Notes: generated by a model not told the origin, from the letters alone. DNA of 64,000 nt from Gonocerus acuteangulatus (GCA_946811695.1 OX328128.1:81288917-81352916), one strand, 5' to 3'. Positions 1 to 11,786 are shown, numbered from the stretch's first letter. Program-made: numbers and translations.

Positions 1-603
1 AGCTCCTGGTGGGATACGAAGGCCATTTTTTTTGTTATTCCCACCCCCCGAAAAAATGTATTCTGTACATAGAGAGATCCTGGCCAAAGGTTTTGTGACC
101 TGGAGCTGGACTATCCGACACTCCCCTTCCACTCCTGTATTTAAATCCTTCTTTTCTTTTCTCCGTTCCCTCCTATAAGCCGCCTATCTTTCAATATTTT
201 GGTATATTCTCGGAAGAACAATCTAACAATTAAGAATTCAAGGAATGGTTGGGAATTGGTTAAGAAGAATTGTAAAATTTTCAGAAAAAGGTATATTTTC
301 CAGGAAAACGTTTTGGCATTCTGTATGGCAGCAGTCTCCAGTAATAAATGCGTACGGACTGGAGGAAGACCTCGATAATCCATAGGTGACAATGAATAAG
401 TGGTGTGGTGATCTACGCGGCCCGCGAAGATATTTACAGACTAAAATTTGGCCCAAACATGTCAAAGGTTGCCCATACCTGGGTTAATCCATTTTTGAGT
501 TTCTTTTTCACCTTCAATTGATTTTTTAATTTGCAATCCGCAGCCGTTGCGAAAAATTAGTTTCCAATTCCATTATTCAAAAAGGAAACGCTATAACTAT
601 CTA
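1..603. other. Unassigned AT-rich sequence
   Basis: I see no coding region, RNA gene or element end here. The short open frames lack any recognisable domain. The last 8 bases (ACTATCTA) are the left target duplication of the adjacent MITE. Confidence 0.6.
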
Positions 604-1033
604 CAGTGTTGGGCAAAAATTATTCAGAATGATGAATAAAGATTAATGAATAAATGTATTATTTTATTCATGAATAAAGAATAATTAGTTTTATTCATTA
701 TTCGTTATTTTGTGAATGAAGTTTATATTTTATTCACAAATTATTCGAATGATCAATCAGAATAAACATATTTTAGTGAATAATGATAGATTTATTATGA
801 TGTTGGCAGCCGGAAATATGTATATATATGTGTGTTTGAGTAGGATTAATCAGTAGACCAACTAGAAATAAATAATAACGAATGATGAATAATGAATGAT
901 GAATAACGAATAATGAATAACGAATAATTCTGGGAATAATTCATGATGTTCCTTGTGAATTATTCATCACTCACTAAAAATGTATTTGAATAATCATTCG
1001 AATAATACTTTATTCCAATAATGCCCAACACTG
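604..1033. mobile_element. hAT-type MITE, copy 1
   Basis: The ends are CAGTGTTGGGCA and its inverse TGCCCAACACTG. They are flanked by a perfect 8-bp duplication, ACTATCTA (596-603 and 1034-1041). The CAG..CTG terminus and 8-bp duplication are hAT hallmarks. The 430-bp body is AT-rich with many GAATAA/TTATTC steps and no reading frame, so it is non-autonomous. A second copy in opposite orientation lies at 56394-56827 and a decayed piece at 31036-31097. Confidence 0.88.
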
Positions 1034-1041
1034 ACTATCTA

Positions 1042-1856
1042 TATGACTATATATAAACTATATTTATATACAAAAAAAACACAATTGGGTTTCTCCCTTC
1101 ACAATTTTTAGTTAATTTGCACGAATAGGCTTGCGCCACTTAGCACTTGTTGTAGGAGCGTCTGAACCAGCCTTTAATATTTGTCAGTAACCTCCCGTTT
1201 AAGTAAAAAAATCCATTTCCCCAAAGAGAAAGAGTGGCCATGTCCTAAGAGGTCCAACAATCAATACACCACAGCGTCGTCAATATTAAATATCGGAAAA
1301 TAGAAAAATAGAGAAATTAATTTTTCCGCTCAATTCACCTTCTGTCTCTAGCCCATTTATCCTACAATGTTATCATTATTATTTTTTTTTTTTTTTTTTT
1401 TTACTTTTTTAGAGGAGTATCAGGTAAAAATAAAATAAACCGGTTAAAAAAATAAATGTCTATATAATAAAGAATAAAACACTTGGTAATTGAAAAATAA
1501 TAATATTGAACTTCTGAGAATAAATTAAATAATAAATAAACGGTCCACTGCCAGATAACTCAACGAAAGGCCAAAAAAGTCGAACAGAAAATAGGCACCA
1601 CGTTGTCGCACTTTTTATACACAAAACTTAACTTTGGCTAGGTAATTTTCGGGTTACCTCAAAGCCGCGGGAAGAAATTTAAATATTGATAAATTATTGT
1701 GGGACCGGCAACACTGACTAACCCCACGTAACCTTCCCATTGTTGACAGTCAGGTTACGGTGTTGTCAGTCAGTTTACTTTCGTAGTGCTACACTTTTAT
1801 TCCTCAATAAGTTTTCCTGTGCGCTCTACAGAAGTTTTATGTATAAATTGCCTTTT
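1042..1856. other. Unassigned sequence with a T-run
   Basis: There is no supported gene. A 21-base T-run lies at 1382-1402. The stretch at 1640-1850 is less AT-rich and could be host sequence, but no splice or coding signal is convincing. Confidence 0.5.
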
Positions 1857-3050
1857 AGCACTTTCCTCCGAAGGAAAGTAGCTATTGAGGTTGGACTCAT
1901 GACGGAATTTTTGAAAAATTTCTTCAAATCTTTATCGATCCTACCTAGTAGACACCGAAAATGACCCCCGTTAAAATTTATATATATCTATATATATATA
2001 TGTCTGTTAACACGATAGCGGCCAGAGTTTTTGTTTTTGCGTCACGAAACTTGGTATATAGCATTCAATTAGCAAACGATTGAACGAGTTCGTTAACCAC
2101 CAAAGTCGGTCCACCGGAAGGGGGGGGGGTTTACCCCGAACCCAAAGCACTAATTTGACTATGTCAGCCGTAATATTTGTTATATTCCAACGAAACTTGG
2201 TATTCGTAGTATTAATATAGAGAAAAAGTGAGATATAAAAATGAACTAAATCGGTTCATTAGAAGGGGGGGGGGGGGGGTTACTCCGGACCCACAATACC
2301 AATTCGCCACTACCAGCCGTGATTTGTGGTATATTTCGACAAAACTCGGTATTCGTAGTGGTAATCCACAGGTAAATATGTGTTGTAAAAATAAACTAAA
2401 TCGGTTCATTAGGAGGGGGGGTTTACTCCGGACCCACAATACCAATTCGCCACTACCAGCCGTGATTTGTGGTATATTTCGACGAAACTCGGTATTCGTA
2501 GTGGTAATCTACAGGTAAATATGTGTTGTAAAAATAAACTAAACCGGTTCATTAGAAGGGGGGGGGTTTACTCCGGACCCAAATTACTAATATACTCATA
2601 CTGGTCGTAATTTCTGCTGTATTGAAACGAAACGCGGTATACATCGTGGGTAATTCATGAGAAAGAAGTGTTGTAAAAATGAGCTGAATCGGTCAATCGG
2701 AAAGGGGGGGTTTAATTTGTAATTTAATTTAATAGAATAGCCCGCCAGCCGTAGGGTCGCAAGGAGCGCTATCTCCCACTGGAGTGACTGTATCCTGTTC
2801 CTGCGATAGTTCAAAATACGATAATATGAGGTTTTTTGTATTTATTACGTAGTGTAATAGGTACCATGTGTAAACATTACTCTGGAAGCAAATTAATAAT
2901 TGATCAGTTACTCATTACAAATTTAAAAGAGAACTATTCATGTTTTATTTTATTTATGTAGGATATTTTAAGCAAATTGTTGTGGAAAGCAGTATACACT
3001 CCCCAAATTCTGAGGAAAGTGCTTAGTTATGCAGATCCTGCGTGACGGAC
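1857..3050 (+). mobile_element. Family A repeat, copy 1
   Basis: It begins AGCACTTTCCTCCG, where ACTTTCCT and AGGAAAGT form a short hairpin, and ends GAGGAAAGTGCTTAG... GTGACGGAC. TTTT lies on both sides, a possible 4-bp target duplication. Order: hairpin, short (AT)n (about 1979-2002), TGTCTGTTAACACG, about 4-5 tandem modules of roughly 145 bp each with a G-run and the core GAAACTTGGTAT, then a subterminal inverse of the 5' end and a conserved 3' tail. It has no coding capacity. I cannot assign a superfamily. Copies 2-4 are at 5737-6939, 28912-30194 and 48994-50022. Confidence 0.75.
2010..2730 (+). repeat. Tandem ~145-bp modules inside family A copy 1
   Basis: The landmark CGGTTCATTAG or its variants recurs near 2107, 2252, 2402, 2545 and 2690, so the spacing is 143-150 bp. 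Length differences are largely in the G-runs. Each module also carries a CGAAACTTGGTATTCG-like core. Other A copies show the same modules. Confidence 0.8.
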
Positions 3051-3740
3051 TTTTATATACAGGATTTTACCTTGTTTTTACTTAATAAATATTGCCAGTG
3101 AAGTCATTTTTTTCCACAACAAAATACAGGGCTGCAGTTATTCGCACACCACTCGGTATTATATACAGGCTCACTGGATGGAATTTAAAAAAAAAAAAAA
3201 AGGTTGAAAAAAAACGAACAGCAGAAAATTTGAAAATAATGCATACACATTGTATGAAAACATTGAGTAATAAAACGAGTAATTAAGTTGAATAGTGAAT
3301 ACAATTTTCCCGAATTATACATAATTTAATTTTGTGAATTGTGAAAAAACTCTCTTTTTGTAGCAGCTGTTCCAAGTTAGTTTCTACTTCATTGTGCCAA
3401 CAGCTGTCTGCTTTAGTTACTTCTTTTATTTGTTCTCGAAACAAAAATTAATTCAATATTTCTTTTATTGTGATAACAATGTCCAATTTCCCGTTAATGT
3501 TGTCTTTTAAGGCCGTGACGTCTAGTTAACCATCATTTAAGTTAAAAACATCTTGGTATGGAAAAGCTCACCACAAGACTCTATACTAAATGAAGTAGTT
3601 TTGTCTAGAATAAGAATTGGACACACTATCATCCTCCATGATTATTTATTTATAAGATAATCTAGGTCTTATAGCCGGCCCAAGATTATTCTATTATACC
3701 CGTTTTTGCAAAATAAATATCCTATGAAACCTTTCAAAGT
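3051..3740. other. Unassigned sequence
   Basis: No gene or element boundary is recognised. There is an A-run at about 3187-3201. The text resembles unique AT-rich intergenic DNA. Confidence 0.45.
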
Positions 3741-4171
3741 CAAACGGGGGTTTGAGCTAACATTAATTCCACCACAATATTTTTTTTTTCTAATATCCTT
3801 AGGTATGGTGTGAGTATGCTGAAACCAAGTTTTCCAACCCCAAATCCGGGCGGAAAACATACCGCACACACTGTTATTTAATACATTTAGAATGGAACCA
3901 GAAGTAAATTGTGGCTTATAGGAAGCAAAATTTGGCAAAATGCGATCAAATGAAGAATTCACTAATTTTCATTTTGGCTCAATAGTACAGTAAAAATTTT
4001 AATATTGGTCAAATTTATAAGGATTTTTTTAACCATTGGAATCAGTTATTGATGCCCTTTAACTTTTAGCGAGGAGGGGGGTGTATCAAAAGAATTGATG
4101 AATCCAAGCTGTAACTCGTTAAAAGTATGCTCACCACAGTTTTTCGCAAAATTGGAAAAAATTGTTGTCTT
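3741..4171 (+). repeat. Family E dispersed repeat, left part (split by B copy 1)
   Basis: Shares with 8820-8935 a segment starting GGGTTTGAGCTAACATTAAT. Its part at 4010-4165 recurs in inverse at 9130-9280 and in direct orientation at 9620-9760 (TTTTCGCAAAATTGG, AACTTTTAG). The right part resumes after the B insertion at 4764. No coding content. Confidence 0.6.
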
Positions 4172-4306
4172 AGCGCGGTTCCTCCCTCCCTTCATAGGGA
4201 GGAACCGCGCTTATGACCTCATGATGCAATCCGGAAGTGCCGACTAGAAAATTTCGCGTTTCAGAACCCCGAGAGACCGAAAACAATGGTGGTTCAAATT
4301 TTTGTT

Positions 4307-4351
<45 letters not shown>

Positions 4352-4763
4352 CTGTTTGCGGCATAGCTCAGCGAATAATGGTCCGATTTTGATAAAATTT
4401 GATACACAAATCTTTCGTATAATTTAAAAGATCAAGTTCGTTAACCAGCAGAATCCGTGCACCACAACATGGTTTTTGGAGCGAAATTATCGCGAAAAAA
4501 AAAACGTTGCGCTTACATAATATGCTTGCAAGTACTCGTTTTATAGGTCTCTTGGTCTAAGAACTTAGAATCATGGTCTTCAGTTAAAATATTTTCTGCA
4601 TGTTTGTAATTCATATAAACGAAGATGTTTAAATTTTGGTTACATTTGGAGTTAAGGAATGATTAGAATAAAATATTTTATTAATAGACATGGAAGGTTT
4701 GGGAACTTCGTATATTTTCCTTAATATCTCGCGCTATGATGATACAGTTCCTCCGAGTCGGGC
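4172..4763 (+). mobile_element. Family B repeat, copy 1 (short form)
   Basis: The 5' end is a perfect hairpin, 4172-4211: AGCGCGGTTCCTCCCT pairs with AGGGAGGAACCGCGCT around an 8-base loop. After CCGGAAGTGCCGAC come (AT)n (about 4308-4348), TTTGTCTGTT, the core GTCCGATTTTGATAAA, and the end CGCGCTATGATGATACAG...GAGTCGGGC next to a T-run. It lies inside a family E repeat. No coding capacity. Confidence 0.75.
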
Positions 4764-4975
4764 TTTTTGGCTACAGATTGCGGCACTTTTGCCTGGCCAA
4801 ATTTGACTTCGACTAGTTCATTTGAAGCAGAATTTAATTTTCTTTACTCCCTATTTGATTTTTTGTTTACCCAAAATCAATTGTCACGCCCCCGCGTCAT
4901 CCTCCTCAAGCCAAACATCGTCGACGTCAACTCTAAATTAACTTTATATTCCTTCAATGAGATTAAGAGTTTATA
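4764..4975 (+). repeat. Family E dispersed repeat, right part
   Basis: GATTGCGGCAC...GCCAAATTTG and CATTTGAAGCAGAATTTAAT match the segment at 9500-9600. This continues the family E sequence interrupted by B copy 1. Confidence 0.5.
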
Positions 4976-5371
4976 ATATCCCTGAATCGTTACTTTTAAT
5001 GAAATTTTATTATAAATCCGATCATTATAGCAGCCATCGTTTAGCGAAAACTCGCCAAGTTGGAAAAGCACAAATAATTGAGAGGTTATTATTAGGTTCT
5101 TGAAAAGGTATTAAGAGCCTAAAACTTGGACCAATACTATGATATCATATCTTTCATAGGCAAACCGTTTTTGGGAGGAGTCTGGGACTTGGCCTCTTTT
5201 TTCAAAGTATGTTTTTCTGGGGGATCTATTTAGCAAAAATGTTATTTATTTTTTTGGCCGGAGCATAGTCCTGACCATCGCCCTAGTTTTTCACAAAGTT
5301 AAGCAATCAGCTATCTGTAGACAATCCATATAAACCACTCGTAGTCTGTACCTCAAGAATAATTTGTTTTT
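4976..5371. other. Unassigned sequence
   Basis: I see no coding or structural feature. It ends in a T-tract that is the insertion point of B copy 2. Confidence 0.4.
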
Positions 5372-5506
5372 AGCGCGGTTCCTCCCTCCCATCATAGGGA
5401 GGAACCCCGCTTATAAGGTTGATCTCATGAAACAATCCGGAAGTGCCGACTAGAAAATTTCGCGTTTCAGAACCCCTAGAGACCGAAAATAATGGTGCTT
5501 TAAATT

Positions 5507-5569
<63 letters not shown>

Positions 5570-7868
5570 CTGTTCATGGATTTTTGGCGTCCCTAATGGT
5601 CCGATTTTGATGAAATTTGGTACGAAAATCCGTCGTCCAATTTGAAAGGTCAAGTTTGTTAACCAGCAGCATCCGCCCACTGGAAGATGGCGTTTGAGGC
5701 GAAATTCGCGCAAAAAAAATCGCAACGCTTACTTTTAGCACTTTCCTCCGAAGGAAAGTAGCTATTGAGGTTGGACTCATGACGGAATTTTTGAAAAATT
5801 TCTTCAAATCTTTATCGATCCTACCTAGTAGACAGCGAAAATGACCCCCGTTAAAATTTATATATATCTATATATATATATATGTGCATATATATATATA
5901 TATATATGTGTCTGTTAACACGATAGCGGCCAGAGTTTTTGTTTTTTCGCCACGAAACTTGGTATATAGCATTCAATTAGCAAACGATTGAACGAGTTCG
6001 TTAACCACCAAAATCGGTCCACCGGAAGGGGGGGTTTACCCCGAGCCCAAAACACTAATTTGACCATTTCAGCCGTAATATTTGTTATATTTCAACGAAA
6101 CTTGGTATTCGTAGTAGTAATATTGAGAGAAAAGTGAGATATAAAAATGAACTAAATCAGTTCATAAGGAGGGGGGGTTTACTCTGGACCGACAATACCA
6201 ATTCGCCACTACCAGCCATGATTTTTGGTATATTTCAACGAAACTCGGTATTCATAGTGGTAATCTACAGGTAAATATGTGTTGTAAAAATAAACTAAAT
6301 CGGTTCATTAGGAGGGGGGGGGGGGTTACTCCAGACCCACAATACCAATTCACCACTACCAACCGTGATTTTTGGTATATTTCGACGAAACTTTTTATTC
6401 GTAGTGGTAATCTACAGGTAAATATGTGTTGTAAAAATAAACTAAATCGGTTCTTTAGGAGGGGGGGTTTACTCCGGACCCAAATTACTAATATACTCAT
6501 ACTGGTCGTAATTTCTGCTTTATTGTAACGAAACGCGGTATACGTCGTGGGTAACTCATGAGAAAGAAGTGTTGTAAAAATGAGATGAATCGGGGGGTTT
6601 ACTTTGTAATATATTTCAATAGAAAAGGCAGCCAGACATAGGTTCACAAAGGCGCCGCAAGGAGCGCTAGAGGGACTGTATCCGGTTCCTGCGTTAGATC
6701 AAAATACGATAATAAGAGGTTTTTTGTATTTATTACGTAGTGCAGTAGGTACTATGTGTAAACATAACTCTGGAAGCAAATTAATAATTTATCAGTTACT
6801 CATTACAAAATTAAAAGAGAACTATTCATGTTTTTATTTTATTTATGTAGGATATTTTAAGCAAATTGTTCTGGAAAGCAGTCTACACTACCCAAATTCT
6901 GAGGAAAGTGCTTAGTTATGCAGCTCCTGCGTGACGGACTTTTTTTGAGTTCATACGCTTGTAAGTACTCGTTTTATAGGCTTCTTGGGCTAGTAAAACG
7001 AATGAAACCATTTTTAAGGCGATAGCTTCAACCGTTTTTGAGAAAATCGGAAAAAATTGTTAAATCAAGTTTCTGGCTTGGTTACTTAGAATCATAGGAT
7101 TCAGTTGAAACATTTTTTGAATTTCATCAAAACTAATATGTTAAACTTTTAGTTACGTTTGGAGTTAAGGAAGGGTTAGAATATAATATTTTATGAACAG
7201 AAATGAAAAGATTTGGGAACTTCGTATAATTTCATTAATATCTTACACACAGAGTTGGGAAATCGTGATAAGTGGATAGAAATTATTTGAAATTTTTATA
7301 AATTCTCGAAAAAAAAAAAAGATTCTGAAACAATTTTTGATTAGGTGATGTCAATCGGAGAAATAAGTGCTTAAACTTTGAAGTAATTGATTTCGTTTAT
7401 TCGAACGGTTCTTTTTGTCTGTTTTTATTCCTTGTTATTTTTTAATTGCTTATAGTTAGATAATGTATTTGACAATAAAACAGATTAGGCAAAATAAGAA
7501 AAACAATTCTTTGTTAGAAATACAGCTCGCCAAGAGAAAGAGATTCGATGACGTCTTTTGAATATTTTCAATTGCCTTCATGCTGTTGGTTTTTTTATTT
7601 TATTTTTTAATTGATTTTATTTGTAGAATTATTACTATAGTAAAAGAACACAGGAATATTTGAAAAATTTTGATAATTTCCAATTCATTGAAACGTATGA
7701 AATGAAGTATCGGTAGAAGAGGATTCTAGGGTCTGGCGGACCCGACCAGGTAAAGCCATAAAGCCCTTTGAACAAAGGCCGAGGAAAATATTATCTGTTT
7801 CTATTCAAATGTCAATAGGGATATGAACAGGAACCGCGCTAAGATGATGCAGTTCCTGTGAGTCGGAC
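5372..7868 (+). mobile_element. Family B repeat, copy 2, containing a nested family A copy
   Basis: The 5' hairpin is at 5372-5412, now imperfect (GAACCCCGCT in the right arm). (AT)n lies at 5508-5565, then GTCCGATTTTGATGAAATTT. At 5733 the sequence breaks into a family A element and resumes at about 6940 with TTTTTTGAGTTCAT. The B sequence at 26160-26215 shows the uninterrupted order. The 3' end at 7825-7868 reads AACCGCGCTAAGATGATGCAG and GAGTCGGAC, followed by T6. Confidence 0.78.
5737..6939 (+). mobile_element. Family A repeat, copy 2 (nested in B copy 2)
   Basis: Same architecture as copy 1: AGCACTTTCCTCCG hairpin, (AT)n at 5861-5908, four or so 145-bp modules with G-runs, and the 3' tail GTGCTTAGTTATGCAG...GACGGAC. 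It interrupts a T-tract in B and is flanked by T-runs on both sides. It is therefore younger than its B host. Confidence 0.8.
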
Positions 7869-8698
7869 TTTTTTGGATGATTTTATCGCTGAACTAGCTG
7901 CACATAATTTGAACAAATTAATAATTTAAATAGTTTAAAAGAATAACTAAAAGTTTAACTGCTTAATAGTTACTGCCAGTTTTAATATCCGGAATATTTG
8001 AGAGCCTACAAAAAAAAAAAAACAGTTTTCTTCTTTTTCTAAGAAATTATTATTTGAAAATATAGGTGGAAACTAAATTAGTTTTCTGTTTATATTTAGT
8101 CCATAAATAAATTTTAAATTTTCTTCCAATAAATAGGGGCTAAAATTTAATTTAGCCCCTAGAAGTGTTGATTTTTCCACTTGATTGAATCTTCAATCCT
8201 CAAATTAACAATTTCCCGAGATGAAATTGAAAATACCCCATCAGGCCTAAGTAAATGGCGGACTTCCATGTATAATATCAGGGAAATTTTTTTCTAGAGG
8301 TTTTTCTTCTTTCTTTTTTTTATTCGTTTTTTTAATTTTTCTTACTTTAAACCCTTCGTATAATTTAACGAATAAAAACCCGTCAATTAAACCCAGCTTT
8401 GATAATCATTAATATAAATTAAGAATTTGAGATTTTGAAATTTAAATATTTGTTGAAGATAATTATGCTAGTATTCTGTTACTCTTTGAAAGTATATTTT
8501 TGTACCTAATGTCTAATTAACTTCTGCAATTATTTATAATTATTTAACTAATTACTTATCTCCAATTTCTCATCTACTGCTCCCGCTCTATTATTTTAAA
8601 TTTACAATTATTTGCTTATGTCTATGTAATGTCTGAGAAAATTGTCTCATATATTTCGGCGATATTGTAACAGATGAATCTGAGTCACTTGAACTCCT
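7869..8698. other. Unassigned AT-rich sequence
   Basis: There is no supported gene. A short palindrome (AGGGGCTAAA / TTTAGCCCCT) lies at about 8136-8161. Confidence 0.45.
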
Positions 8699-8812
8699 TA
8701 AAAAAAAAAAAATCAGTCCCGTAACAGGCCACGAGGGCCCTCAGGGCAGATTATGCAGAAGTATCTGATTCATAACCATAAGGCACTAGGGAGGTAGTTT
8801 GGTCAGTACCCC
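8699..8812 (-). repeat. 3' fragment of the multi-head tRNA-related SINE
   Basis: The complement matches the end of the element at 27960-28125: TAGTGTGCC, ATGGTCATGAATCAGATA, then GGCCTGTTACGGGACTG followed by a T-run. Only the 3' part is present. Confidence 0.6.
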
Positions 8813-8815
8813 AAT

Positions 8816-9755
8816 ATATAGAAGGGTTTGAGCTAACATTAATCCCCCCACAAGATTTTTTTTCTAATATCCTTAGGTATGGTGTGAGTATGCTGAAACC
8901 AAGTTTTCCAACTCGAAAGCCGGGGGAGAACTTTTGAGCCGGCAGTCGAAAAACCGCGAAATGTTAGCACTTTTTTCAGTTTTTCTTCATTAATTTAAAA
9001 ACCGTTGATTTTAGATAAAGAAACTTCTAATAGAGAGTAAAGAACATTAAATTCTCCTTCATATAAACTTATACTCCTTCATATAAACATATTCGGTCAC
9101 ACACCGAATTTGAACTTCGACCAACAAAATTGGAAAAAAACACTTTTTTTCCAATTTTGCGAAAAACTGTGGTAAGCCTACTTTTAACGAGCTTGGATTT
9201 ATCAATTATTTTGATGCACCCCCTCCTTAAAAGTTAAAGAGCATCAATAACTGATTGCAAAAAGCACAAAAAAGTATAGAGTTTAGCAATTTTAAAATTT
9301 TTGAGTCATTATTGAGCCAAAATGAGAAAAACAGAAATTTTCTTGCAAAATTTTTGGCTAGCGACTGCGGAAACTTTACGTGGTCGAATTTGGACTTTGG
9401 CCACCTCATATGACGGAGAAATTAATGCTCTTTGATTATAATGAAAAATAAGATACTCCATTTGACGATAAGCCTCGACCTGAGGCTATCACATTGTTAT
9501 TACACAGCATTAAATTCTGCGTCAAATGAGCAGCTGGAAGTCCAAATTTGGCCACGCAAAATTGCCGCAATCGCCAGCCAAAAATGTTGCAAGAAAATTT
9601 CTGTTTTCCTCATTTAGCCTCAATTATGACTCAAAAATTTTAAAATAGGTCAAGTGTATAAGTTTTTGTGCTATTTGGACTCAGTTATAGATGCTCTTCA
9701 ACTTTTAGGGAGGGAGGGTATCAAGAGAATTCATAAATCCAACCTGTAACTCGAT
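8816..9755. repeat. Family E dispersed repeat with internal inverted halves
   Basis: Begins with the same segment as 3745-3870 (GAGCTAACATTAATCC). The parts 9130-9420 and 9430-9755 are roughly inverse to one another; for example TTTTGGCTAGCGACTGCGG at 9350 and the inverse CCGCAATCGCCAGCCAAAA at 9567. No coding content. Confidence 0.55.
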
Positions 9756-10106
9756 GTCGACCAACCTTGGAACACTGGTAGGTCTTGATCCGGGAAGTCT
9801 CGTAGGTTAGGTCAAAACTGTCTACCAGCTGTCTGTCTGTATGTTTTTTCCTTATACAACTCCACACCGTTTGACCGATTTTGACCAAACTTGGCTCACA
9901 TGTAGGTCTTGATTCGGGAAGAGTCGTAGGCTAGGTTAAAATCGTCTAGGGCTCACAATTCGGAGGTCACGGATTCGAAACTATGAACCCAAGTAGTTAC
10001 AGATTTGCGGTATTAGATTTTAATATTACTTATTTAGTTTCTAATTCATTTTTTTCTTTTCTAGATTCATAAAGTAGGTGTCCCATGGAACGCCGGGTAA
10101 CACTAG
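9756..10106 (+). mobile_element. Helitron-like non-autonomous repeat F1, copy a
   Basis: Contains GTCTGTCTG, the core CACACCGTTTGACCGATTTT and ACCAAACTTGGC, and ends GGGTAACACTAG followed by T, matching a Helitron CTAG|T terminus. At about 9950-9984 it holds one copy of a 39-bp segment that is present 22 times at 36911-37768. The 5' boundary is unclear. The CTAG end is shared by the F2 copies. Confidence 0.5.
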
Positions 10107-10790
10107 TTTTAAATAATTTAAGGATTGGCCCTTGACATTATGGAATTACCCACTGTATCTAGCACATAAGACAGCTAAAGCCATGACAGCGAACCAATGA
10201 TTGTAATCAATAAGAGATGCGAATGTAAGGAATGTGGACATACCCCAGCAGCCGGGAGAAGACCCCAGAATTCCCAGAGCTGGGGGAATTGGTACTGAAT
10301 CCTTGATACTCTGAGAATTCCAGCAGATACTCAGAGAGGACGAAACCCACACGCTCTGATATAACAGGAATTCAAGCATACCATTCTCTTACTATCTCTC
10401 TTCCTCTTTTCTGCAGACTTAAAAACTTTTTCAATTTGGAACTTAATATATCTCGGTTTATTCCAATGTCCTTCACATGTCTTGGTGGCTCTTATATCAG
10501 CTGCTCCTTGTCTCAGCTTGTTATATTCCATCGTTGGAGCTGATGGAATCAGTAAGGGTTTTCAATATCATTCCTATTGGATACATTGTGAAAATGAGTC
10601 ACACGTTACGATAAGTGTCAATCCATAAGTGGTACAAATCATTCTTGTCAAGCAACAAATTTCATCTTATAGAAGAAATTGATATTTTCACCCAGAACTA
10701 CGTATGCAATCAGTAGCTCAAAACAATTTTTACATTTTGATGAATAGGTGCTTTGTTGAAAATTGCGACCATCTTTGTTTTACCGCGCAT
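10107..10790. other. Unassigned sequence
   Basis: A 78-codon open frame on the minus strand (10146-10379) has no domain I recognise, and I do not call it a gene. The sequence is less AT-rich than its surroundings. Confidence 0.4.
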
Positions 10791-10806
10791 GCTTATTTTT
10801 TTATGG

Positions 10807-11121
10807 CGAGCCTGACATCCTCTATGTCATCAAGAAAGGTAGGCTACGGTGGTTAGGGCACGTGGAAAGGATGGAACCCTGTAGGCTACCTAAATTGATG
10901 CTGAATGGTGCACCTGGGGGCAAAAGAAACAGAGACCGACCAAGACGGAGGTGGCTTGATGACCTGGAGGAGGACTTGCGGACGCTAGGGATCCGAAATT
11001 GGAGGAACCAAGCAGCAAACCGCGTGGAGTGGAGCAGGATGGTGGCAGAGGCCCAGGTCCTACAAGCAGGAAACCGCGTGGAGTGGAGCAGGATGGTGGC
11101 AGAGGCCCAGGTCCTACAAGG
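10807..11121 (+). pseudogene. RTE-type LINE polymerase, C-terminal fragment
   Basis: One frame encodes RLRWLGHVERM followed by RPRRRWLDDLEEDL and WRNQAANRVEW. This block lies downstream of the reverse transcriptase in RTE-type LINE proteins. The reverse transcriptase catalytic region and endonuclease are missing through 5' truncation, so it cannot support retrotransposition. Frame continuity is kept into the tandem array that follows. The first ATG of the open frame (10763) lies in flanking DNA and is not a LINE start. The assignment rests on motif recognition without a search. Confidence 0.7.
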
Positions 11122-11505
11122 CCCAGGATGGTGGCAGAGGCCCAGGTCCTACAAGGCCCAGGATGGTGGCAGAGGCCCAGGTCCTACAAGGCCCAGGATG
11201 GTGGCAGAGGCCCAGGTCCTACAAGGCCCAGGATGGTGGCAGAGGCCCAGGTCCTACAAGGCCCAGGATGGTGGCAGAGGCCCAGGTCCTACAAGGCCCA
11301 GGATGGTGGCAGAGGCCCAGGTCCTACAAGGCCCAGGATGGTGGCAGAGGCCCAGGTCCTACAAGGCCCAGGATGGTGGCAGAGGCCCAGGTCCTACAAG
11401 GCCCAGGATGGTGGCAGAGGCCCAGGTCCTACAAGGCCCAGGATGGTGGCAGAGGCCCAGGTCCTACAAGGCCCAGGATGGTGGCAGAGGCCCAGGTCCT
11501 ACAAG
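11035..11505 (+). repeat. 35-bp minisatellite from the LINE C-terminal coding end
   Basis: Two 53-bp units (starting near 11035 and 11088) are followed by 11 units of exactly 35 bp (11121-11505). Each holds GGATGGTGGCAGAGG and CCCAGGTCCTACAAG. Because 35 is not a multiple of 3 and the unit lacks stops, all three plus-strand frames stay open. Confidence 0.92.
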
Positions 11506-11786
11506 GACTGTAGCGCCCAACAGTGAGTGAGTGCTTATTTTTGAGGTTCTACGGAAAACACATTTTCTCTGGACTGATAAATCATAGACTTATAATTCAA
11601 ACACCATTGTTTTTTTTACAGTCTGCCCTATCTTATATATCTTCTTCACTATTTGAATATTTTGAAGTCCAATACCTGAAAACTGCCATTGAACACAATT
11701 GTTTTCATTTCTTAAAAGACCGCTTTCGAGGGTAATTTAACAAAGTATAACAAAGGGGGGGGGCGTATAACAAAGTTCATTTTTGC

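Larger units (their letters stand above)
10801..11532 (+). mobile_element. 5'-truncated RTE-type LINE
   Basis: Flanked by a perfect 10-bp target duplication GCTTATTTTT (10791-10800 and 11533-11542). It holds only the C-terminal end of the polymerase, then a tandemly amplified segment, and ends in GTGAGTGAGTG, a short simple-repeat tail as in RTE elements rather than poly(A). Confidence 0.8.

Noticed and set aside
10146..10379. 78-codon minus-strand frame
   Set aside because: No motif, no homologue I recognise, no repeat context; length is expected by chance in this less AT-rich stretch.
10999..11526. Two further open frames in the 35-bp array
   Set aside because: They are the other frames of a stop-free array; only the upstream LINE C-terminus is a coding relic.
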